The notes under the pieces are model-generated. The model saw only the letters and a program-made list of their open reading frames with translations. It had not been told where the DNA came from and did not search any database. DNA of 64,000 bases from the NCBI RefSeq assembly GCF_038024125.1, contig NZ_CP150662.1, positions 2,435,501-2,499,500 on the forward strand, written 5' to 3'. How positions within the stretch are numbered: the first letter of the stretch is position 1; every line of letters begins with the position of its first letter. The translations under genes and the position numbers were made by a program. Positions 42,972 through 51,853 of this stretch are shown here, piece by piece. This DNA is from Polaribacter gangjinensis (GTDB taxonomy: Bacteria > Bacteroidota > Bacteroidia > Flavobacteriales > Flavobacteriaceae).

Positions 42972-45900
42972 ATGAAGACCATATTACTTTATTTAATTTT
43001 TCTTTTAAATTCAGTTATTTCATTTAGCCAATCTCAACGTCCCAATATTGTATTCATTATAACGGACGATCAGAGTGCAATTACTTTAAGAGAATCAGAT
43101 AATCAAAACCAATCAAGACCTTTTGGTTTTAACGGAGATCCTAAAGTTTATACTCCAATTATCGATAATTTGGCTTCAAAAGGGATTGTTTTTAACAATG
43201 CATTTGTATCGACATCTATTTGTACCCCAAGTAGATATTCAATATTAACAGGAAAGTATGCAGGAAGATCACAAGGAAAAAGCTTTATGAGTAATTTTCC
43301 TTTGGGAAAGTTAAGTAGGGTGGCAAATAATATAGAGTTGGAAGAAAATATTACCAATCTTCCCAAATTATTACAATCTGTGGGTTATAAAACGGCTTTT
43401 ATTGGTAAATCTCATCTTATTGATCATGATATTTTGGAGACATACACTCAAGGTAAAAATGGTTTTATGGCATATTCTAAAACAGCTGATCCCTATAATA
43501 CGTCTGTGTCAAATGCTGTAAAATTTAATCATGAAAAATGGTCAAATCGCATGAAAGAATTTGGGTTTGATTTTGTAAATGCCTTTTATCCTGGAAATTT
43601 AAGAGAATTATTTAATGATGGTTTAAATATTCATAATGTTGAGTATAAGAATAAAGCAGTTTTAGATTTTATAGAAAATACTGGAGATGAACCATTTTTT
43701 ATCTATTACAGTGAAACCATTCCACATGGGCCAGCTCCTTATTGGACAAATAATAATGGATATTATGCAGGTTTAGATTCTGATGTTAATCTTACAGCAG
43801 AAGGGGTTTTGAATCAAGATTATTCGTATTTACCCTCAAGAAACCAAATTAAAAATGAGATAAATGGATTGTCAGGTAAGGATCCAAGGCATGCTTGGTT
43901 ACGTTGGTTTGATCATGCTGTTGGAGCTGTTGTAGAAAAGTTGAAAGCAAAAGGGAAATTAGACAATACAATTATTATAATTACCTCTGATCACGGAGAT
44001 TTTAATCATGCGAAAGCAACTAACTACGAAGGAGGTATAAAAGTTCCTTTGATGGTTTACTGGCCCAATGGAATTAAACATCCTAGAACTTACGGTGAAT
44101 TGGTTCAAAACATCGATTTTACTCCTACTTTTTTAGACTTTGCGGGTGTTACTTCAACTGGTGTTTCTTTAGATGGGAAAAGTTTAAAAAATATAATTAC
44201 AACAAATACTAATGATCCAATTCATGACTACCTTTTCTTTGAAATTGGATATTCTAGAGCAATAAGAACCAAAGACTGGAAATATATTACAGTTCGTTAC
44301 GACGACGCAACAAATACTAAAATTGCCAATGGGGGAACTTTTGCCGGACCAAATGGAACCCTAGTTCCATTGCCGTATTACATTCCAAATGTTTCTCTAG
44401 GAAGCTTAGGAGCGGCATCTTATCCATTGTATCATCAAAAAGATCAGTTATTTGATTTAACAAATGATCCTTTTGAAACCAAAAATTTATTTGACCTGCA
44501 TCCAGTAAAGTCAACAGAGATGAGAAATTTACTGAGAGAAAAGTTGCTTACTTTCACTAATAGGCCTTATCAAGAATTTACAAATACAAGTTTTGATTTG
44601 ACTGTTACTGGAACTGCAAACGAAACTACCTCAATCATAGGGAAGGTATTAGCAGGTTATCAAGGATGGTTTAATACACCCACAGATGGTGGAAATCGAG
44701 GATGGAATCATTACAGAGCAGCTAATGGAAAATTTGAGCCTGGATTTGCTACGATTGATTTTTGGCCAGATATGAGTGAGGCAGCTGCAGACGAAAAATA
44801 TGCAACATCTTTTACAAAAAAAGATGGTACTGTTGCAACTGTATTTTCATCTAGAAATGCAAAAACCATCAATCGTCATTTTAAGTGGATGAATGATTAC
44901 GGAATAGATGGTGTATTTTTTCAGCAATTTGCTTCGAATTTAAGATCAAATACGCCAAATCTTAAAGCCAATGATAAATTGGTATTAGACAATATCATTG
45001 CATCAGCCAAGACAAACAACAATAGATTGGTAAGTGTAATGTTCGATTTGTCTAATTCCAACGCAACAGGCACCATGGTTACTGATATTAAAACTTATTG
45101 GCAACAATTGGTCACAGAGCATGGTTTAAACACCAATACCCAAAGTCATTTATTAACGTACAAAAATAAACCTGTAGTTGCTATTTGGGGAGTAGGATTT
45201 AATAGAACGGACAATTACACTTTGAATGATATTCAAGAACTGATCAACTTTTTTAAAAATGATCCAGTTTACGGAGGTTGTGCTGTATTATTAGGCGTCC
45301 CAACAAGTTGGCGTACCTTAAATAACGATGCAACTTCAAATACACAATTGCATGATGTTATAAAATCAGCGGATATTGTACATCCATGGACAGTTGGAAG
45401 GTATGGCAGTTTATCATCAGCAGATACACATAAAAATATTATCGCATTAGATAAAGCATGGTGTGATGCAGAAAACTTATTATACATGCCTGTGGTTTTC
45501 CCTGGCTTTAGTTGGCAAAATTTAAAAAAGGACCAAGGACAAATATCCGCATTGAATAGTATTCCACGTTTAAAAGGAGAATTTTTATGGCGACAATTTT
45601 ACAATGCTATTTCATCAAATGTATCAACTATTTATGTAGCGATGTTTGATGAAATGGATGAAGGCACGTGTATTTTTAAAGTAGATGATAACCCACCCTC
45701 AAGTTCACTTACTCAGTTTACCAACTACGAGGGGTTACCTAATGATTATTATTTATGGTTGACAGGCAAAGCAGGAGAAACTTTAAGAGGCGAATTACCA
45801 TTGTCGAAAACCAAACCTTCTTATCCAAATTTAGTATTGCCAAATACCTATTATGTATCAGCAGATGGAGATGATAATAATACAGGAACAAATTTAGGAA

Positions 45901-47234
45901 CCTCATTTAAAACCGTTCAAAAAGGATATACTGCAGCCGATTCTGGGAATAAAGTAATTATTTCTGGAGATGTAATTCATAACTCCCAAACACAAATTAC
46001 CAAAAATATACATTTCGAAGGAATTTCAAATGCAACACTTAGACCAAATCAAAACAGACTTGGAACTGCAAGAATGTTTCATATTAGTGCCCCAAATTTA
46101 ACAGTTTCGTTTAAAGATATTTCCTTTTTAAATAATAAAGAAACAACAGTATCTGGAGCAGTTATCAATATGAATGCAAATTCAATATTGAATATTACAA
46201 ATTCAATTTTTGATGGGAATTCCACAATAGGCTCTACAAATAATGGAGGAGCCATACAATTTACAGAAGGAACAGTGACAATAACACAATCAATTTTTAA
46301 AAACAATACATCTAATGGAATTGGAGGAGCTATTTTTGGAACAGGTACAGGGGTTTTTACCCTTTCTGAGTCACTATTTGTTGGAAATTCATCTACAAAA
46401 CTTGATAGTGGAAATGGTGGAGCTATTTCAATTTCTGGAGACGGAAGAACTTCACTAATTACAACTTCAACCTTTTACAATAACAATGCTGTTTTTCAGG
46501 GAGGAGCTCTTTATTTTTCAGGTTTAAATAATGATTCAAAATTAAGAAATGTTACCGTTTTTGAAAATACTATTGAGACTGACAATCTAGATCGAGCAGG
46601 AGGAGTTCGTATTGAAGGAGGAAGAAATTTTGAAATTGAAAATTCTTTAATCTATAATAATAAGATTGATGTTTTGAACAGTAGTACAAAAATTTCTGAT
46701 TTGGGACATGCCAATGGAGCAGAAGTATCTGCAAATGTATCATTAATTTTAAAACATAGTTTATTGAAAGTTGTGTCACCACAAATAAATAACCCTATTC
46801 AAAATGATTTAAATATGAACTCAATTTTAAACGCTAATTTGACATCTTCTAGTTTATTTTTTAATGAATCAACAGGAAAAGTAGCATATATTTTAGTATC
46901 AGAAGGAGATCAATCACCAATAGGTTATGGAAGTGATGGTAATGATGTAGGTGCTTGGAATTCAGGTTTTGTGTTATCTACAGATGACCAAGATTTTTTA
47001 AAAGAAATATTTAAAATAACCTACAATACAAATGATAAAACTATAACTTTAATTAATAATTCTAATGAACAATTAAGTGTTGAAATCTTTAATATTTTGG
47101 GTATGAATTTATTTTCTAATAAAAAATTCACAACCAATTCAGTAATAGATGCTGCTAGTTTTAAAAAAGGGATATATATATGCAGGGTAAAATTTGCGAG
47201 TAAATGGACATCAATAAAATTTGTTATCTACTAA
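42972..47234 (+). CDS. Sulfatase / GH99-like / beta-helix fusion, T9SS-exported
   Basis: The start is the ATG at 42972 (signal peptide MKTILLYLIFLLNSVISFSQ); the frame extends to 42876 but contains a terminator. The 1420-residue product joins three modules. First is a type I sulfatase (about 22-540) with metal-binding TDDQ and the formylglycine motif C-T-P-S-R at Cys84. Second is a GH99-like domain (about 555-960: AGYQGWFNTP, FWPDMSE, likely catalytic Glu894 and Glu897 in MFDEMDEGT). Third is a right-handed beta-helix (about 960-1340) closing SPIGYGSDGNDVGAWNS, before a T9SS type A sorting domain. It would desulfate and cut a sulfated mannan at the cell surface, held to it by the helix. The sulfatase part resembles the partial gene at 63538. 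I do not know of a described enzyme with this exact order. Confidence 0.9.
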   Translation: MKTILLYLIFLLNSVISFSQSQRPNIVFIITDDQSAITLRESDNQNQSRPFGFNGDPKVYTPIIDNLASKGIVFNNAFVSTSICTPSRYSILTGKYAGRSQGKSFMSNFPLGKLSRVANNIELEENITNLPKLLQSVGYKTAFIGKSHLIDHDILETYTQGKNGFMAYSKTADPYNTSVSNAVKFNHEKWSNRMKEFGFDFVNAFYPGNLRELFNDGLNIHNVEYKNKAVLDFIENTGDEPFFIYYSETIPHGPAPYWTNNNGYYAGLDSDVNLTAEGVLNQDYSYLPSRNQIKNEINGLSGKDPRHAWLRWFDHAVGAVVEKLKAKGKLDNTIIIITSDHGDFNHAKATNYEGGIKVPLMVYWPNGIKHPRTYGELVQNIDFTPTFLDFAGVTSTGVSLDGKSLKNIITTNTNDPIHDYLFFEIGYSRAIRTKDWKYITVRYDDATNTKIANGGTFAGPNGTLVPLPYYIPNVSLGSLGAASYPLYHQKDQLFDLTNDPFETKNLFDLHPVKSTEMRNLLREKLLTFTNRPYQEFTNTSFDLTVTGTANETTSIIGKVLAGYQGWFNTPTDGGNRGWNHYRAANGKFEPGFATIDFWPDMSEAAADEKYATSFTKKDGTVATVFSSRNAKTINRHFKWMNDYGIDGVFFQQFASNLRSNTPNLKANDKLVLDNIIASAKTNNNRLVSVMFDLSNSNATGTMVTDIKTYWQQLVTEHGLNTNTQSHLLTYKNKPVVAIWGVGFNRTDNYTLNDIQELINFFKNDPVYGGCAVLLGVPTSWRTLNNDATSNTQLHDVIKSADIVHPWTVGRYGSLSSADTHKNIIALDKAWCDAENLLYMPVVFPGFSWQNLKKDQGQISALNSIPRLKGEFLWRQFYNAISSNVSTIYVAMFDEMDEGTCIFKVDDNPPSSSLTQFTNYEGLPNDYYLWLTGKAGETLRGELPLSKTKPSYPNLVLPNTYYVSADGDDNNTGTNLGTSFKTVQKGYTAADSGNKVIISGDVIHNSQTQITKNIHFEGISNATLRPNQNRLGTARMFHISAPNLTVSFKDISFLNNKETTVSGAVINMNANSILNITNSIFDGNSTIGSTNNGGAIQFTEGTVTITQSIFKNNTSNGIGGAIFGTGTGVFTLSESLFVGNSSTKLDSGNGGAISISGDGRTSLITTSTFYNNNAVFQGGALYFSGLNNDSKLRNVTVFENTIETDNLDRAGGVRIEGGRNFEIENSLIYNNKIDVLNSSTKISDLGHANGAEVSANVSLILKHSLLKVVSPQINNPIQNDLNMNSILNANLTSSSLFFNESTGKVAYILVSEGDQSPIGYGSDGNDVGAWNSGFVLSTDDQDFLKEIFKITYNTNDKTITLINNSNEQLSVEIFNILGMNLFSNKKFTTNSVIDAASFKKGIYICRVKFASKWTSIKFVIY

Positions 47235-47277
47235 AATTACATTTTAAAATCCCTCAATTATTCATTAAATAATAATC

Positions 47278-48453
47278 ATGGAAAACAAATTTCTTTTTTT
47301 CTTTTTCATATTTACAATAAACTTTTTTTCTCAACATTCTAATATTACTCTTAACGGAGTAATAATTGATTCTAATAAGAATACGGTTCCTTATGCTGCA
47401 ATTGGTATTTTATCAAAAGCTATGGGAACATCAAGTAATGATGATGGAGAATTCTTTTTAAAGTTAACTAGAGAAAATCTTTCTGATACTTTAACAGTAT
47501 CAAGTATAGGTTATAAAACTTTTAAAATTAAAGTTCAAGATTTCATAAATCAAACAGAAAAAATAATTGTATTAGAGGAGGAAGTAGTTTCTTTGGGTGA
47601 AATAACACTAATAAAACCGGATTATTATGTAAAAAAAGCGCTTAAAAATATTAAGAATACTACCCTAAGCTCACTACATCAACTTACTATCCTTTACAGA
47701 AGATTCTCTACCGAAAATAATACTCCAAGATTTTTAGTGGAACATTATATGCATGTTTTAGATAGAAGCTTGACTATTAATGAATTTCAAGAAGCATCGG
47801 TTTTAGAAATAAGAAAATCAGTAGATTATAGATATGTGAAGTTTAAACAAAATTTTCATGCAGCTGAGATGATTGCAAAACAAAATCCCCTTAGAGGAGA
47901 TTTTTATGCTAATGATTATAATTGGAAAGTTACTGGAGATTCTTCATATGATGGCGAAGAAATTATAATTGTTCAAGGAAATGAAAAAGTAAAACCAGGA
48001 AATTGGGTAAGGTTATATATTGGAGTAGTAACTTTTGGTATTTACAAACTAGAAAAATCTCATAACAATGCAACTTATATTTATAAAAAAGATAAAGAAG
48101 GTAAATTGTATTTAAGTTATCATAACCGAGAATTTAAATCAAAGGAACCAATTACACCTCATTTAAAAAACCTATTAAAATTAAAATCAAACACCATTGA
48201 CCTCTCATATAGACATGAAGCTATTGTGCTAGGTGTAGAAAAAGATTGGAAAAATATCAATATAAAATCCAATATAAAAGGTAATCAGTTAGATATGGGA
48301 GATTATAATTTGCCTTATAACGAGATGTTTTGGAATCATCTAAGTATGCCACCAGATTCAAAATTTTACATAAAAAATAAAAAAGAACTTGAATCAATTT
48401 TCGGTGTTCCGTTAAATATACAATACAAAGCTGTAAATAGTTCAAAAAATTAA
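47278..48453 (+). CDS. Carboxypeptidase-like regulatory domain protein
   Basis: The 391-residue product has a signal peptide (to FFSQ) and an N-terminal CarboxypepD_reg-like beta-sandwich (about 22-105: LNGVIIDSNKNTVPYAAIGI, SSIGYKTFKI). A C-terminal domain of about 280 residues of unknown function follows, common in Bacteroidota proteins of this layout. The N-terminal domain is the same kind found at the start of SusC proteins. It sits between the fusion enzyme and susC, 43 bp after the former, in the PUL orientation. It may be a periplasmic or outer-membrane accessory of the PUL; the precise role is unknown. Confidence 0.8.
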   Translation: MENKFLFFFFIFTINFFSQHSNITLNGVIIDSNKNTVPYAAIGILSKAMGTSSNDDGEFFLKLTRENLSDTLTVSSIGYKTFKIKVQDFINQTEKIIVLEEEVVSLGEITLIKPDYYVKKALKNIKNTTLSSLHQLTILYRRFSTENNTPRFLVEHYMHVLDRSLTINEFQEASVLEIRKSVDYRYVKFKQNFHAAEMIAKQNPLRGDFYANDYNWKVTGDSSYDGEEIIIVQGNEKVKPGNWVRLYIGVVTFGIYKLEKSHNNATYIYKKDKEGKLYLSYHNREFKSKEPITPHLKNLLKLKSNTIDLSYRHEAIVLGVEKDWKNINIKSNIKGNQLDMGDYNLPYNEMFWNHLSMPPDSKFYIKNKKELESIFGVPLNIQYKAVNSSKN

Positions 48454-48508
48454 AATTAATAATTAAATAGCTAACCTGAAAAGTCTATTTTTTACAATTA
48501 ATTGTATT

Positions 48509-48537
48509 AATTAACATAAAATTAATAATTTATTAAT
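48509..48537 (+). promoter_or_regulatory. Candidate SARP-type operator, site 5 (susC promoter)
   Basis: AATTAAC (48509-48515), AATTAAT (48520-48526) and TATTAAT (48531-48537) repeat at 11 bp. A -7-like TAATTTTC lies at 48542-48549 and susC starts at 48606. Extra out-of-phase ATTAAT copies at 48497 and 48506 show the background is rich in the core. Confidence 0.5.
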
Positions 48538-48605
48538 CACTTAATTTTCTTTTACACAAAATTTAAATCAACTTAAACTTAATTAACCATAATAATCAAA
48601 TAATA

Positions 48606-51600
48606 ATGAAAAAAAAGAAATGGAGTTTATTGTTACTACTCTTTCCTTTTATTGTCTTTTCTCAATCAAGAATCATTAAAGGAAAAGTTACTGATGCTAA
48701 AACAGGAGAAGCAATACCTGTTGCTTCAATAATTTTAAAACAGACTAAAATCGGAATATATACTGATTTTGATGGTAACTTTGAGCTAGATGTAAAAACA
48801 AATCAATCAGGAGTTTTAGTAATTAGTTATTTGGGATACCAAACCAAAGAAATATCATTTACCGAAAAAACTTTAGACTTGAATATAACTCTTGAAACTG
48901 TCTCAGAACAGCTAGATGAGATTGTAATTACAGCACTTGGTGTTAAGCGTGAACAAAAGTCGCTAACCTATTCTACACAAAAGATAGAAACTGACGATTT
49001 TAAAGAAGCGCAAACTTCAAATTTTTTAAATGCACTTTCAGGGAAAGCAGCTGGAGTTCAAATTGTAAACTCATCAACACCAACAGGATCAACTAGAGTT
49101 GTAATTAGAGGCTTAACTTCAATTAGTGGAGATAATCAGCCTCTGTATATCATTGATGGAGTTGCACTTGATAGTGGTCAGGGTGATGGTGGTGTTAGTG
49201 TTTGGAATGAAGGAAATGATGTCGATTATGGAAGTCCATTATCAAATATTAACCCAGAAGATATTGAGTCAATTCAAATTTTAAAAGGGGCTAATGCTGC
49301 AGCGTTGTACGGTTCTAGAGCTTCTAATGGAGTCGTTTTAATTACTACAAAAAAGGGTGTTACAGACGACAGTAAAGTAACTATAAATGTAAACTCAAAT
49401 TATTCTATTATCTCAAATAGAGAGTATCCTGACTACCAATATGCTTATGGAAGTGGTGCTTCTGGTAAAATTGCAATAAATGCGGGGAGTATTGATCCTG
49501 TCACAGGATTGCCTTTTATTGCTTTTCAAACTAGAGCTTATGGAATGCCATTTTTAGGGCAGCAAGTGGTTGGTTATAATGGAGAACCAACTACTTATAA
49601 AGCCTATACAAACAATGTGAAAGAGTTATATAGAGTTGGGTCTGTTAGTACAAATACCATTGCCGTATCAAGGGGAAATGACATGGGTTCAGTTCGTTTT
49701 TCTTTTAACAACACTATTGGAGACCATGTAATGAGTGGTATGGAAAAACAATTGAGAAATAATTTCTCACTAAGAATTTCTCAAAATCTCTCCAAAAAAG
49801 TAAAAACAAATATGACTGTTTTATACACAAATTTAAAAGTAGAAAACAGAATGTATCAAAACGGGAGTGAAAGAAATCCTGCAAATAACTATATGTATAT
49901 GAGACCTGATATGTCTCAAGAAAATTTATTGCCTTATAAAGATTTAAACAATAACGCAATCGTTTTTAATGGGCCTTTTACTAATCCTTACTGGAATTTG
50001 TATGAAAATAGTAATGGAGATGAGTCTAATAATTTAGTTGCCAATGTAAGTGTAAGCTGGGACATTTTAAAAGGATTGAGCCTTTCAACCAAAATTAATG
50101 GAGCTATAAATAATAGACAAGATTTTCAATTTAATAATAAAGGAGCTGCATTTGATCCTGATGGATTGCTTATTAAAACAAATTCTAATAGACAAAATTG
50201 GAATTATGAAGCAATTTTAAATTATAATAAAAAATTTAGAGATTTTTCAATTGTTTCACTAGCAGGAGTAAATAGGTTTGATTTAAGATTTTCGAACCAG
50301 ATAAATCAAGTCAATTCATTAGCTGTTAGAGATGTTATTAGTTTATTTAATACCGAAGATATTCCAATCATAAGAGATGTAGCAGATAATAAAAGAATTA
50401 ATTCTGTTTTTGGATCGTTATCTGTTGGATATAAAGACACCTATTATTTAGATGTTACTGCGAGAAACGATTGGTCTTCAGCACTTCCTTCAGGAAACAA
50501 CTCCTATTTTTATCCTTCTGTTGGTGGGTCAGTTTTATTTTCTGATTTTATTCCAAAAAATAAACTCTTAAATTTTGGAAAAATAAGAGCATCATATGCT
50601 CAAGTAGGTAATGATACAAGATCATTTAGAGTTTTAAATACCTATGAGTTTGGAGGTAATTATAATGGAATTCCTTGGTTTCTAATTCAAACACAAAAAA
50701 ATAATGAAAACTTAAAACCTGAACTAACATCTTCAGCTGAATTTGGATTAGAGACAAAACTATTCAATAATAAAGTTTCGTTGAACATGTCTTATTATCA
50801 ATCAACAACTAATAATCAAATTATTCCAGTACAAGTAACTCCTACCTCTGGTTTTTCATCAAATATTATCAATGCTGGAGAAATATCAAATAAGGGTTGG
50901 GAAATATTTACATCTATAAAATTATTTGATAAAAAATTCAAATGGAATACTGATATCAATTGGTCAAAAAATAGATCAAATGTAGTGTCTTTAGTTAACG
51001 GTGTAGATCGATTTTTATTAAGAAATTGGTTTAATGTTGGAGTATATGCAGAAGTGGGACAACCTTTTGGAACTATAAGAGGAAACGCTCCTGCTAAAGA
51101 TCCTGAATCAGGCGCAACATTACTTTCTCCTAATGGAAGAATAATGTGGGAAACAGATCAATATCTTGGAAATGCGCAAGCAGATTGGATTGGAAGTATC
51201 AGAAACTCTTTTTCATATAAAGGATTTAGTTTGAATTTTTTAATCGATATAAAAATGGGAGGTGATCTATATTCTGGAACAATGTCAAAGGTAGTAAATC
51301 ACGGAATTCATTCAGAATCTATAGCAGGAAGAGAAGATTGGTTGTTATCTAGTGTAATTTTAGGCGAAAATAATAATGAAAGAAGAGGAATTGGCTTGTT
51401 TGGAAATCCTTATATTGATACTGAAAGAGCCAAAGGAAGAGCCTATGAAAATGCTGCATTAGGGGTTCAAGATGCAAACGGAAATTGGATTGCACAGAGA
51501 GATGCAAATGGAGATGTCATTTATCAAACAATTTGGATTGATCCAATGCAATACGGTTTTGATGGTTTGCAAGATCAAACAAGATGGATTTATGATGCCT

Positions 51601-51842
51601 CGTATGTAAAATTAAGAGAAGTAGTTTTTGCTTACACAATACCACCAAAAAGATTGGGCAAAACTCCATTTAAATCTATGAAAATTGCCCTTGTTGGAAG
51701 GGACTTGTGGACAATATATAGAAATACACCTCAAGGAATTGATCCAGAATCAAATACTACTTCAGGAAATGGACAAGGAATTGAATATGGGGCTTTTTTA
51801 CCTACGAGAACAGTTGGTCTTAATTTGAAATTTGATTTTTAA
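48606..51842 (+). CDS. SusC/RagA family TonB-linked outer-membrane transporter
   Basis: The 1078-residue product has a signal peptide (to VFSQ), a CarboxypepD_reg domain (about 22-100), a linker with the usual SusC signature LDEIVITALGVKREQKSLTY, a plug domain (about 120-240, GSRASNGVVLITTKKG) and a 22-strand barrel to the C-terminal phenylalanine. With SusD it forms the outer-membrane importer for large oligosaccharides, energised by TonB. It is the first gene of the main PUL operon (48606 to at least 64000; gaps mostly 10 bp or less). Operator site 5 lies upstream. Confidence 0.97.
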   Translation: MKKKKWSLLLLLFPFIVFSQSRIIKGKVTDAKTGEAIPVASIILKQTKIGIYTDFDGNFELDVKTNQSGVLVISYLGYQTKEISFTEKTLDLNITLETVSEQLDEIVITALGVKREQKSLTYSTQKIETDDFKEAQTSNFLNALSGKAAGVQIVNSSTPTGSTRVVIRGLTSISGDNQPLYIIDGVALDSGQGDGGVSVWNEGNDVDYGSPLSNINPEDIESIQILKGANAAALYGSRASNGVVLITTKKGVTDDSKVTINVNSNYSIISNREYPDYQYAYGSGASGKIAINAGSIDPVTGLPFIAFQTRAYGMPFLGQQVVGYNGEPTTYKAYTNNVKELYRVGSVSTNTIAVSRGNDMGSVRFSFNNTIGDHVMSGMEKQLRNNFSLRISQNLSKKVKTNMTVLYTNLKVENRMYQNGSERNPANNYMYMRPDMSQENLLPYKDLNNNAIVFNGPFTNPYWNLYENSNGDESNNLVANVSVSWDILKGLSLSTKINGAINNRQDFQFNNKGAAFDPDGLLIKTNSNRQNWNYEAILNYNKKFRDFSIVSLAGVNRFDLRFSNQINQVNSLAVRDVISLFNTEDIPIIRDVADNKRINSVFGSLSVGYKDTYYLDVTARNDWSSALPSGNNSYFYPSVGGSVLFSDFIPKNKLLNFGKIRASYAQVGNDTRSFRVLNTYEFGGNYNGIPWFLIQTQKNNENLKPELTSSAEFGLETKLFNNKVSLNMSYYQSTTNNQIIPVQVTPTSGFSSNIINAGEISNKGWEIFTSIKLFDKKFKWNTDINWSKNRSNVVSLVNGVDRFLLRNWFNVGVYAEVGQPFGTIRGNAPAKDPESGATLLSPNGRIMWETDQYLGNAQADWIGSIRNSFSYKGFSLNFLIDIKMGGDLYSGTMSKVVNHGIHSESIAGREDWLLSSVILGENNNERRGIGLFGNPYIDTERAKGRAYENAALGVQDANGNWIAQRDANGDVIYQTIWIDPMQYGFDGLQDQTRWIYDASYVKLREVVFAYTIPPKRLGKTPFKSMKIALVGRDLWTIYRNTPQGIDPESNTTSGNGQGIEYGAFLPTRTVGLNLKFDF

Positions 51843-51853
51843 AAATAAAAAAA

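Noticed and set aside
47221..47277. A sixth 11-bp-phased operator before 47278
   Set aside because: Only one of the three expected positions has a TTAA core.
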